Source of the DNA: Echinarachnius parma | Lineage: Eukaryota > Echinodermata > Echinoidea > Clypeasteroida > Echinarachniidae | Length of the DNA: 64,000 nt | NCBI GenBank assembly: GCA_037951105.1 | Contig: JBAMJV010007217.1 | Coordinates: 1 to 64,000 of the forward strand | Direction of reading: 5' to 3' | In this document: positions 39,001-44,117 of the stretch, piece by piece | How positions within the stretch are numbered: position 1 is the first letter of the stretch | Layout of the letters: the number at the start of each line of letters is the position of its first letter | The notes under the pieces: model-generated | What the model saw: the letters and a program-made list of their open reading frames with translations, nothing else | What the model was told of the DNA's origin: nothing | Databases searched by the model: none | Program-made: the position numbers and the translations under genes

Positions 39001-42000
39001 TATAACGTTTGAGAATAAGCGGTTCTGAATCGACTGGAGTATCACCCCTCGAATAAAATCAAACGGACCGTGTAACTGCGATAGTGATAAAACAGTCTCA
39101 AGGAATATTCTTTACAACGAAATAAAATAGTGTACTCCCTAATATTCCACGTGCCCCACCCCTACCCCCCCCCCCCCCCCCCCCTCTCCAAAAAAAAAAT
39201 CCGACCGCTTCGCCATTTGCTTCTGAGCTCAACATGATCAGCGATTAAGCATGTTAAGTAGGACACAATACAAAAGGAAAAAAAGGATTTGTGTTAGACG
39301 GGACTTGAACCCGGGACTTCTTGAATACGAGGCCAGTGCTCTACCAACTGAGATAGCACTGAAAATACCAATGACATGTATTATTACATACAATATCCCA
39401 ACATTTAGGCACATTAAAATGTGAAAACATTCAAATTTTATGGACAAATAGAGAAAACACATACATTGTTTTACGTTATTGATTTAAATACTATATAAAG
39501 AATAGCTATTAAAGATACCGTATGATATACACATTTTTTCACTAAACATAAATCATGGAGAATATTCTACGCCCATGCACAACATACATCAACGTTCCTA
39601 TTTTGTTCATAAGCGATCCCGACTAGTCGCGAAAACAGATTAGAGTGCATTCACTGGATAGTCATCCATTATTTTACGCCTTATCCCGACGGCAAGTCTT
39701 ATTTTTCTTATAATAATTCGAAATAATACATAGGCTATGGATCAACAAGCAAGTGTAATTATAACCAGCTTCATTTTTTTTTTCAGTTAAATTGAAACTG
39801 CTTGATATTCATGAACAATCCTCATAATTGCCGGACGGAATTAGTTCTGTATGTGTTCTTGGAATGGAATAGATAAATAAGCCAAGCAATGTAAAGGTAA
39901 AGCTAGGCCTGAGGGGTTTATAAGAATCTGTGAAATAGAAGATGAAATGTATTGCTTATACCTTAATAGGCCTACTTAGGGAGTGTGTAGGCTTGGGCCA
40001 TCGTATAATCATTGCTGCTATTTGGCCAAAAGTTACATTTGACATTTGAAAATCTCGCCCCCGTACTTGTTAATAATTATGGCCCAAGACTTTACCCTTA
40101 AATGTCGACGCCTTTGCTTTATTTGTAGTTCGTGATCGGCATTTGAAGTGCACCGTTTATGTACCCTATATTTTCTCTGATATAGAGGGTTCTTTGTGTC
40201 CCTATATACTTGCTCATGTTCGGTGTTCTCCCATTTTGCTCTTTCTGTCGTCAGTGCATGCCCGCCATTATCTCACCCTTTTCCCTTTTCATGCTCCAAT
40301 AATGACTTATACGTTTCTCCCTATATCATTATATTATAGCTGCCTCGAATATAGACACTCCCAAAATTAATTGTCTTGTCTTCATCATGTTCATTCGCAT
40401 TTCGGTTATGTTCTATATACATGTATATACACCTGTCTTCTTCACTGGTCTCTCTATACCACACTACCTCTCTTACCTTCCTCTTTCCCTCTCTTCCCCT
40501 CACTCTGAATATCTTTCCCCCTTTCAACAACTCTAACTTTCTTGCTACTGTCCGTTTTTGTCTCAGTCTGTCTTCATCTACCAATCTGTCTCTTTTTTGT
40601 ATGTACATACCATCGCATATACATGCTGACTCATAGTTCGCATTGTACAATCGATGCTTTTTAATTAATGCATCAATGAAATGTCAGCATGCACAATAAC
40701 ATGTATAATAGTGTTTTTTTTCTTCTTTTTTTCTCCCTTTTCTTTCTCTCTTCCTCCCCGTAGGGTGTGACGCTACACTTCGTGGTGATGAGTTTCGATC
40801 GCTTCTCCCGGGACGAGGTGATAGGGGAGGTGGTCATGCCCCTTGCCAACGTCGATCTCAGCTCCCGTCCCGTCAACCTCTGCAGGGACGTCAAGCCACG
40901 CAACATACGGGTACGTCCTACAAAACAAAATATATTCAATATATGATTTCCATAAAAATAGACCATTGTAACCGTTTTTTTTTTTTACTGGAAACTGACA
41001 TGGAATGGGTAACATATAGGCGATTACGGATCGCGGTAACCTAAACACTCACCAACGTCTGCAGGGAGAAAAACGGTGCATGCCTCCTACAAACAAAGCT
41101 AGGCCACGAGAATGTAATTAAACCACTTCGTAATGAAAGTATAGAAAGGGTTAATAATTATGTGATCAGCCAAATACCGGCTGCCCGACCGACTTACGTA
41201 CTGGTTAAAAAAAAAAAGAAGATAATGTATGCAAGTTTGGTTTCCTTAACCAAAATCTCTTGTTCCCATGACCCAAATGTCTTTTTTTAGATCTTGAAGT
41301 CTCAGGGTCGGGGTGAACTGCTGATCTCATGTACTGTGTTTCTAACCGGCTGCCAACCGACTCACAGTGGTTGTCCTCAAGGCTAAGAACCCAAGAACCT
41401 ACATTTCTAAGAAGATAATTATTAAATGTAATGTTGGGGTTGCTGAACATAAAACTTACGTCATTTCCCTTGTTTCCATATTTTTTTTGATTTAGATCCT
41501 CAAGTCTCAGGGTCGGGGTGAGCTGCTGATCTCTCTGTGCTACCAGCCGGCTGCCAACCGACTCACTGTGGTCGTCCTCAAGGCGAAGAACCTGCCCAAG
41601 ATGGACGTCACAGGACTAGCGGGTGAGGAATAATATACATGGAAAACTAATAATAAACTATAGACCCTCGGAAGAGATAGTTTTTAAAGAAGAGATACAG
41701 AGTTACGTTTGAGAAGTAATTTTAGTAGACATGGTAAACGTGTAACAAAATTGTATCAGACAAAATAGTTTAGTTTGCATAACTGTTCGGAACTTGTCAG
41801 TGAACAATAAGAACAAAATAACGTGGTGTTGGTCACCTATTGTTACCAGAATGCCCACAGTAGGACAGAGCTCCTCATTCAACCCTGGATCTTTGCTTTT
41901 GATCCATTATACTTATAACAAACTTTACATTCCGTATTGTATTTGCCTTAGACCCATACGTGAAGATCTACGTGACGTACCGCAACCAGCGCCTGGCCAA

Positions 42001-42617
42001 GAAGAAGACCCGCCTGAAGAAGCGCACACTCAACCCCGTCTTCAACGAGTCCTTCCTCTTCGATGTCCCCATGGACGGACTCGAGAACCTCAAGATCGAA
42101 TTCCAGGTAATAATAATAATAATAATACAGTCAAACTTGTGTATAGTGCCCACCGAAGGAGAACGAATGGTTGCCAACCTTGCCACTGTGGACAGATACT
42201 TCTATTGGCAGATTTCGTAATATTAATTATGTCCTCAAAGATTGATAGAAGAAATATATGGATAACCGTTAGACAAAAAAGTTCAGGCGTAGTTGAAACG
42301 GAAAATGTTTACCCTTCGACAGAGTGTTCTTTGTATTATTTCCCGAATTGTATTCACATTATACCTCTCATGTTCGTATTGGTTATGTTCAATTTCTGTG
42401 AATTATTCAGTAACCGAACTAATATTTTTTTTCTAAACAAAATAATTCGTCTCTCATCGTGCAGATCCTCGACCACGATCGCGTGACGAAGAACGAGATC
42501 ATCGGGCGACTGGTGATCGGACGGGACGAGGAGGGCGAGGCTGAGTCACAGCACTGGAAGGAGATCATGCAGAATCCGCGCAAGCAGATCGCAGAGTGGC
42601 ACAAGCTCACTGAATAG
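24716..42617 (+). CDS. Syt4: Synaptotagmin 4/11-like gene (seven visible coding exons, 5' end missing)
   Basis: Single-pass vesicle protein with tandem C2 domains, a regulator of exocytosis and dense-core vesicle trafficking. Visible exons: 24716-25063, 25692-25909, 38120-38272, 40764-40910, 41496-41622, 41952-42106, 42465-42617; all junctions are GT-AG and keep frame, giving about 432 residues plus a short missing N-terminus (vertebrate Syt4 has about 425). Order: transmembrane helix with basic/cysteine stop (CRCMMRRK), Pro/Ser-rich linker, C2A, C2B, terminal WHKLTE. Assignment to the Syt4/11 branch rests on [38 protein letters not shown] and [16 protein letters not shown]. The Syt4 hallmark, Ser in place of the first loop-3 Asp of C2A (MSFDRFS), is present, implying weak C2A calcium binding; C2B keeps four Asp and has Glu at the fifth position. 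An opposite-strand MFS gene lies in intron 2. The first coding exon was not found. Confidence 0.93.
25064..25556. repeat. Intronic array of palindromic CAGTGTGTTCACA motifs
   Basis: From about 25195 to 25556 the intron repeats variants of TGTGAACACACTG and its reverse complement at least ten times, with irregular spacing (for example AGTGTGAACACACTG near 25217, CAGTGTGTTCACATT at 25409 and 25432, TGTTCACACTGTG at 25501 and 25534). Each unit is itself near-palindromic and contains the TCACAC/GTGTGA core of T-box sites. It may be a degenerate minisatellite or a cluster of protein-binding sites. Confidence 0.65.
25557..25647 (+). pseudogene. Decayed copy of synaptotagmin exon 2
   Basis: TATTCTGAGGGCGCGGACGA and GAGAAGTGTGAATTGGTCCA match real exon sequence at 25727-25817, offset 170 bp. 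The copy has an in-frame TAG after GTCCAGAAA, and no acceptor or donor of its own. It is an untranslated remnant of a local tandem duplication. Confidence 0.85.
25692..25909 (+). CDS. Syt4: Synaptotagmin exon 2: linker end and C2A start
   Basis: Acceptor TTTCTTACAG, donor AAG|GTAACC. Encodes the end of the linker and the first C2A strands ([20 protein letters not shown]) up to SYLPAK, just before calcium loop 1. Enters two bases into a codon, leaves in phase 0, so it joins exon 3 cleanly. Confidence 0.92.
25910..26193. other. Space between synaptotagmin exon 2 and MFS stop codon
   Basis: Only 284 bp separate the donor of the plus-strand synaptotagmin exon from the stop codon of the minus-strand transporter gene. 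The transporter's 3' UTR must therefore lie in this gap or overlap the synaptotagmin exon in antisense. Confidence 0.6.
26194..26333 (-). CDS. MFS transporter last exon (TM12)
   Basis: Acceptor CCCAACGTAG, entering two bases into a codon after the G of the previous exon. Encodes [20 protein letters not shown] and the final helix, a short basic tail [15 protein letters not shown] and TAA. Confidence 0.88.
26194..36251 (-). CDS. Monocarboxylate-transporter-like MFS protein (SLC16-type), 5' end missing
   Basis: Predicted 12-TM major-facilitator protein of the monocarboxylate-porter (MCT/SLC16) type, a plasma-membrane carrier; substrate not predictable. Minus-strand exons: 36251-36099, 28616-28467, 28027-26990, 26333-26194. 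All three introns are phase 1 and the joined frame is open for about 490 codons to a TAA at 26194. Features typical of the family: TM1-TM2 segment ending [10 protein letters not shown], the cytosolic loop and TM3 ([20 protein letters not shown]), TM5 [19 protein letters not shown], the conserved [17 protein letters not shown] before and in TM6, a long charged loop (about 110 residues) between TM6 and TM7, then TM7-TM12 ending [17 protein letters not shown]. The N-terminal exon carrying the family's DGG.GW motif was not found. The whole visible gene sits antisense within synaptotagmin intron 2. Confidence 0.88.
26334..26989. other. MFS intron
   Basis: AT-rich intron on the minus strand bounded by GTATGATATT (donor) and CGTAG (acceptor). 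Contains repeated ATTTATGGTA(A) words at about 26528-26580. No other feature. Confidence 0.7.
26990..28027 (-). CDS. MFS transporter main exon (TM4-TM11)
   Basis: A single 1038-bp exon, acceptor TTTTGACAG and donor CAG|GTATGA. It encodes TM4-TM6, the long hydrophilic loop with many Arg/Glu/Lys residues and Ser (about residues 80-190 of the exon), and TM7-TM11. The loop between TM6 and TM7 is the least conserved part of MCTs, which fits. Confidence 0.92.
28028..28466. other. MFS intron with C run
   Basis: 439-bp intron on the minus strand. A near-continuous C tract spans about 28219-28258 on the plus strand (G on the sense strand of this gene). No other element recognised. Confidence 0.7.
28467..28616 (-). 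CDS. MFS transporter exon (TM2-TM3 region)
   Basis: Not visible as one simple open frame from an ATG; recognised by its splice sites. Acceptor TTGATATACAG, donor TTTCAG|GTGATG, phase 1 on both sides. Encodes [17 protein letters not shown], then the helix [20 protein letters not shown] and [12 protein letters not shown]. Joins the upstream exon as CLP-A-PCF and the downstream one as SIS-G-IGQ, both as expected for the family. Confidence 0.85.
28680..28979. repeat. (CTA/CCA)n microsatellite
   Basis: About 300 bp of CTA, CCA and AAT triplets. Gives long false open frames (Leu, Thr or Val runs). It starts 64 bp beyond the acceptor side of an MFS exon. A sister array lies at 35817-36062. Confidence 0.95.
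28980..29189. repeat. Repeat with AGTGGCGTAGC end and G run
   Basis: Begins CAGTGGCGTAGCGAGG, followed by a run of about 21 G (29016-29036) and GTAGGGAGCTTTTGCAAATT. The AGTGGCGTAGC end recurs inverted at 35803-35816 (GTAGCTACGCCACTG), and in variants near 63174; the GGGAG..TTTTGCAAATTTT body recurs at 32761-33015 and 36820-37000. It is a dispersed element family whose ends carry G-tracts. Confidence 0.6.
29242..29413. mobile_element. Small foldback element
   Basis: Arms AAGTATAGTGGAATTATATA (29260-) and its complement (TATATAATTCCACTATACTT, to about 29388) enclose a second nested pairing GGCATAG..ACTATTTTT/AAAAATAGTAACTATGCC. The hairpin spans about 170 bp at the left edge of the insertion in mariner-type copy 3. 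Confidence 0.75.
29414..31880. other. Non-coding insert of unknown type
   Basis: Contains many GCGC/CGCG words (for example around 30590-30610 and 30800-30910) in otherwise AT-rich sequence, unlike the flanking intron, which supports a separate origin. Open frames are short and unrecognised. Confidence 0.5.
32366..33600. repeat. G-tract repeat relics in intron
   Basis: 32761-33015 holds GAGCGAAGCGACCAAGCGGG, GGTGTCCCCCTCCC, GTAGGGAGGTTTTGCAAATT and ends in a run of about 14 G (32993-33006). The order of words matches 36790-37000 (AAGCTATGGAATCAAA, GGGACAATC, TCAAATGT). TAGGCCTA words occur at 33109, 33188 and 33415. No gene. Confidence 0.55.
33601..33970. other. Probable leader of the 2A/PHD retroelement
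   Basis: Sequence before the ORF contains inverted TTTTAGCAGCA...TGCTGCTAAAA (33627-33660) and no other recognisable signal. The element's 5' limit could not be fixed. Confidence 0.35.
33971..35395 (+). CDS. Non-LTR retroelement ORF: 2A-like, PHD finger, AP endonuclease, RT deleted
   Basis: Intact 474-codon frame of CR1/L2-type character. Residues 52-67 end [15 protein letters not shown], a 2A-like ribosome-skipping motif in which the usual Asp (D-V/I-E-x-NPGP) is Arg; Met33 is a likelier start than Met1. Residues 81-131 form a C4HC3 PHD-type finger (C81, C84, C97, C100, H105, C108, then WICSC). From about residue 195 follows an AP-endonuclease domain: [62 protein letters not shown]. The expected SDH end of the endonuclease and the whole reverse transcriptase are absent; the frame passes at about residues 360-365 ([10 protein letters not shown]) straight into the C-terminal tail seen in CR1 elements ([20 protein letters not shown] ... 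[14 protein letters not shown]). So an in-frame internal deletion left the rest open. It lies in synaptotagmin intron 2. Confidence 0.88.
   Translation: MPLPLVQSTFCGTSYGDLVLLPVIQHTLCQVSMYSSVPHSRSQKSEVRQLIQLLLLLSGRLELNPGPNIDNTSSSNTTSACGTCKREVLDNHKAVACDFCGIWYHCDCLGISNTYYDYLCNHSNVSWICSCGFPNYSSCLFKTHIPLSTSNPFSILQSVDSSGLSFSSQDRPLPTHTSTPRKEQNGFKRTKARTLHCMQVNCNGLKSDKSKVDFHAAVAQHNPDVIFGCESKLDETIPTYSVFPESYEVYRKDRTAFGGGVFVAVRSDITALSRPEFDSDSEICWMSAEFVKSGCIYLDSFYRPPSGNATSVDNLEASVRKVLSKQRKLPNIILAGDANLPDIDWESVSTTNPRTQSLHKTHMLTTLGWNTLQQRRLLCQAEMMHKIHHGIVNISFPPHITPVTSCHQLRTHRLSYHQTKCRVDCYLYSFYPRSIRLWNMLPLPIVMLPNTQNFRDAAMPNIIQMAAPPTLRTL
35396..35816. other. Element 3' region, then G/C-tract repeat end
   Basis: 35396-35560 is probably the 3' end of the retroelement (CACTGCACTGCACTGCC repeats). 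35753-35764 is a G-run and 35787-35801 a C-run followed by GTAGCTACGCCACTG, the terminus of the G-tract repeat family in inverted orientation. Confidence 0.45.
35817..36062. repeat. (CTA)n microsatellite
   Basis: About 245 bp of CTA triplets, directly beside the AGTGGCGTAGC-type terminus, as at 28680-28990. It ends about 35 bp from the donor of an MFS exon. False open frames cross it. Confidence 0.95.
36099..36251 (-). CDS. MFS transporter exon (TM1-TM2)
   Basis: Acceptor CTGTCCCCGTGTTTTCCAG, donor CTACCAG|GTATGG, phase 1 at both ends. Encodes [20 protein letters not shown], then [20 protein letters not shown] and [10 protein letters not shown], corresponding to TM1, the first loop and the start of TM2. 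It joins the exon at 28616 in frame. Confidence 0.82.
36424..36500 (-). pseudogene. Decayed copy of the MFS TM1 exon edge
   Basis: On the plus strand AAAGTTCAAGGAACAGCGGG and CAGGGGGCAG.TGGAACAGACC parallel 36237-36300 (CAGTTCCAGGACCACTGGAA, CACGGGGACAGAAACAGACC), which spans the acceptor of the real exon. Similarity is about 70% by eye, offset roughly 190 bp, upstream in the gene's own direction. The copy keeps no usable frame. Confidence 0.55.
36501..37459. other. Intron: hairpin and G-tract family relic
   Basis: 36603-36640 holds an inverted repeat TACATGTGCATGGACCC-ACTA-GGGTCCATGGTACATGTA. 36790-37000 is a relic of the GGAAGCTTTTGCA repeat family. The open frame at 36325-36780 has no recognisable domain. 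The first transporter exon may lie here but could not be identified. Confidence 0.45.
37460..38119 (+). repeat. Tandem duplication of intron end and exon 3 start
   Basis: AATGAAGTCATAC..ACTAAC at 37458 recurs at 37999 directly after the partial exon copy, and AATATTTACTCNA and CATTGTCACA..T recur in the same order in both units. The first unit ends inside exon-like sequence (CTACGCAA) and the second runs into the real exon 3, so the breakpoint joins exon interior to upstream intron. Confidence 0.8.
37912..38000 (+). pseudogene. Truncated copy of synaptotagmin exon 3
   Basis: Follows its own acceptor CCCCCTACCCCCACTAG and encodes [20 protein letters not shown], nearly identical to the real exon 208 bp downstream, then breaks off at LLRN where intron sequence resumes. 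It lacks the second half of the exon and a donor; retention would shift the frame of the real exon. Substitutions (HTVKMRL for HKVKTRV) indicate loss of constraint. Confidence 0.9.
38120..38272 (+). CDS. Syt4: Synaptotagmin exon 3: C2A loop 1 and polybasic strand
   Basis: Acceptor CTACCCCCACCAG, donor CAG|GTAGGC, phase 0 at both ends. Encodes [20 protein letters not shown] and then [20 protein letters not shown] ending LAYNQLQ. The two Asp of calcium loop 1 are present. Confidence 0.95.
38273..40763. other. Synaptotagmin intron 3
   Basis: About 2.5 kb without a coding exon. Holds a C-run (39166-39184), a tRNA-like sequence (39291-39360, minus) and a CT-rich stretch 40430-40760 that ends in the next acceptor. 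Confidence 0.6.
39291..39360 (-). pseudogene. tRNA-like sequence, anticodon stem broken
   Basis: Minus strand: CTCAGTTGGTAGAGCA is a textbook D-arm/A box and GGGTTCAAGTCCCG a T-arm/B box. The acceptor arms GTGCTAT and CTAACAC pair at five of seven positions, and the anticodon stem (CTGGC against TCAAG) fails. If the loop is read as CTCGTAT the anticodon would be CGT (Thr). Probably a decayed tRNA or SINE head. Confidence 0.5.
40764..40910 (+). CDS. Syt4: Synaptotagmin exon 4: C2A end and linker
   Basis: Acceptor TTCCTCCCCGTAG, donor CGG|GTACGT, phase 0. Encodes [40 protein letters not shown] and [16 protein letters not shown] carries Ser where Syt1 has the Asp at the first loop-3 position; the next Asp is kept and the last ligand is Glu. 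Confidence 0.95.
41291..41400 (+). pseudogene. Decayed copy of synaptotagmin exon 5
   Basis: Starts after its own TTTTTTTAG with ATCTTGAAGTCTCAGGGTCG and continues through CTGCCAACCGACTCACAGTG to AAGGCTAAGAACC, matching the real exon 205 bp downstream. An indel after CTGATCTC shifts the frame, a TAA follows, and the last third (PKMDVTGL) is missing. Confidence 0.9.
41496..41622 (+). CDS. Syt4: Synaptotagmin exon 5: C2B start
   Basis: Acceptor TTTTGATTTAG, donor GCGG|GTGAGG. Enters phase 0 and leaves one base into a codon. Encodes [54 protein letters not shown] is near-invariant in Syt4/11. Confidence 0.95.
41952..42106 (+). CDS. Syt4: Synaptotagmin exon 6: C2B loop 1 and polybasic region
   Basis: Acceptor TATTTGCCTTAG, donor CAG|GTAATA. 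Encodes (D)[62 protein letters not shown] is the polybasic strand used for phosphoinositide and effector binding in C2B domains. Confidence 0.95.
42107..42464. other. Synaptotagmin intron 6 with MITE fragment
   Basis: Starts with a short (TAA)n run. 42127-42200 (ACAGTCAAACTTGTGTATAG ... GCCACTGTGGACAG) is a fragment of the TACAGTC MITE family, matching 50611-50690. The open frame crossing it is not a gene. Confidence 0.6.
42465..42617 (+). CDS. Syt4: Synaptotagmin last exon: C2B end, stop
   Basis: Acceptor CTCATCGTGCAG, phase 0. Encodes [50 protein letters not shown] and TAG. HWKE and the WHxL end are signatures of synaptotagmin C2B. Loop 3 has both central Asp and Glu at the last ligand position. 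Confidence 0.96.
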   Translation: MLDHDRVTKNEIIGRLVIGRDEEGEAESQHWKEIMQNPRKQIAEWHKLTE

Positions 42618-43260
42618 AGCTATAATAGGACTATGGGGGTAACCATGTTATACAAGGGGGAAGATTAGGGGGTGATGGTTGGGGGGGGGGGGGGGGGCAT
42701 GGATGATAATCAGGCGGGGTACTAAAGGAGATCATGCAGAATCTATGCAGATTGCAGAGTGGCACAAACTCACTGAATATATCATAGGGTCATAGGGATG
42801 TGGGGGTAACAATATGAAACAAGGGGACGGCTATATGGACTGGTGTGGAGGGTGGGGGGGGGGGGGGGGTGACAGGACAAAGAGGTAAACTGCAGTTAAA
42901 GGAGACCATGTCGAACCCGCGCTATAGCAAATTGCAAACTAGCACGAAATTACTGAATACAACCACAAAGAGGAACCCAGAAGATAAGGGGGTGAGGGGG
43001 GGGGGGGGGGGGGGGTGGGGGAAGGGAAGGTTATAAGACATGACAGGGGAGGTAAACTGCATATTGTGCAGAATCAACACAAGGAGATCGCAGAGCAAAC
43101 CAGAGGATATATGGGGGGGGGGGGGGGGGGGGGGGGGCATGCAAGGCTGGTTATAAGATATTACAATGAGATGCATTCCAGCTGGGTTAACTTGAAAGTA
43201 CCGGCCTGTATGGGGTTGGCGGGGGGGGGGGGGGGGGGGCAGGGATGGTAATTGGGAATG
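42559..43260 (+). repeat. Tandem array made from the last coding exon, with G-tracts
   Basis: Beginning inside the last exon (AAGGAGATCATGCAGAAT at 42558), the sequence recurs at about 42725, 42899 and, shorter, 43063, each copy with CAGAGTGGCACAA-like and CTGAATA-like words, then GGGGGTAAC, then a long G-run (42681-42697, 42854-42869, 42996-43015, 43113-43137, 43221-43239). Unit spacing is about 167, 174 and 158 bp. Copies 2-4 lie in the 3' UTR or downstream and show decay. The G-runs suggest quadruplex capacity on the sense strand. Confidence 0.85.
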
Positions 43261-43305
43261 ATGGGACGGTTTAGAGAGGTCAAGTCGACATGCAAACCGG
43301 TCATG

Positions 43306-43319
43306 GTTGCCATGGAAAC
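43306..43319 (+). promoter_or_regulatory. RFX X-box-like palindrome
   Basis: GTTGCCATGGAAAC matches the X-box consensus recognised by RFX factors closely. It lies about 690 bp after the synaptotagmin stop. Function unknown; could be chance or a downstream enhancer element. Confidence 0.3.
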
Positions 43320-43675
43320 GGGCTTGGGGGATGGGGAGGGGGATGTGTTTTGTTTATTTATACTTCTATATGGGGAGACTCCAGAACGCAGAGGGTGTCA
43401 GGGAAACAAAGTCAAACCTTAACTTTTATCAGCTGAAGAGTCAGATAAGAGTCGTTTCGTTTGAAACGGAGGGATAAAATAGATGTCCTTTCTTCATGGG
43501 GGCAGGGGTTTGTTTACTTATATACCGGATGCCAGCAGGGATACAGGGTGTGGATGTTGATTCTCGTGTACTTATTGAGACGGGGTGGGGAGGGAGTTTC
43601 TGTTACTTTCACGACGATGATGTGATGTGAATAGGACGATTTTAACAGGGACAAATCTGGACATTTACTGAATTA

Positions 43676-44117
43676 TTAAAGGGGACCACCAGGCAAAGGA
43701 CAACACATTATTATATGTTTTGGTACCGTTTTGTGACATCAAATAGATACCCAACATTTTGCAAAGGGTCGTGTAATTCATAAACAAAGCAATTAATTCC
43801 CACCACTTACGGAACCACTGCTATTTCCTGGTTCCATACGGGCCAAGCATATGCGAGTGCGCCAATGGTATTCACGCGTACGTCAATAGAATCCCGGATG
43901 ATTCGTTCGCTCTGCACAGAGCGCTCTGGCTACGCACAGATATATAGTCTTCGCATTCAGACCGCATGAACGCATGGTTGAGAATGGTGATGCGTTTCCA
44001 ATTATTATTTTTTTCTTTCTGAAAACATATTTTTGTGAACTTGTTGAAGGAATGGTATACTTAAGATGTTACCTTTCTATAATAAGAATATTATTTTTGG
44101 GTGGTGGTACCCTTTAA
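43676..44117. mobile_element. TTAA-flanked MITE, family 1, copy 2
   Basis: TTAAAGGGGACCACCAGGCA at the left, GGTGGTACCCTTTAA at the right; both TTAA present. About 440 bp, slightly longer than copy 1 because of an extra T-rich segment near 43998-44035. Non-coding. Confidence 0.85.

Noticed and set aside
39291..39360. Functional tRNA-Thr gene
   Set aside because: The anticodon stem does not pair and the acceptor stem has two mismatches; only the pol III boxes are good.
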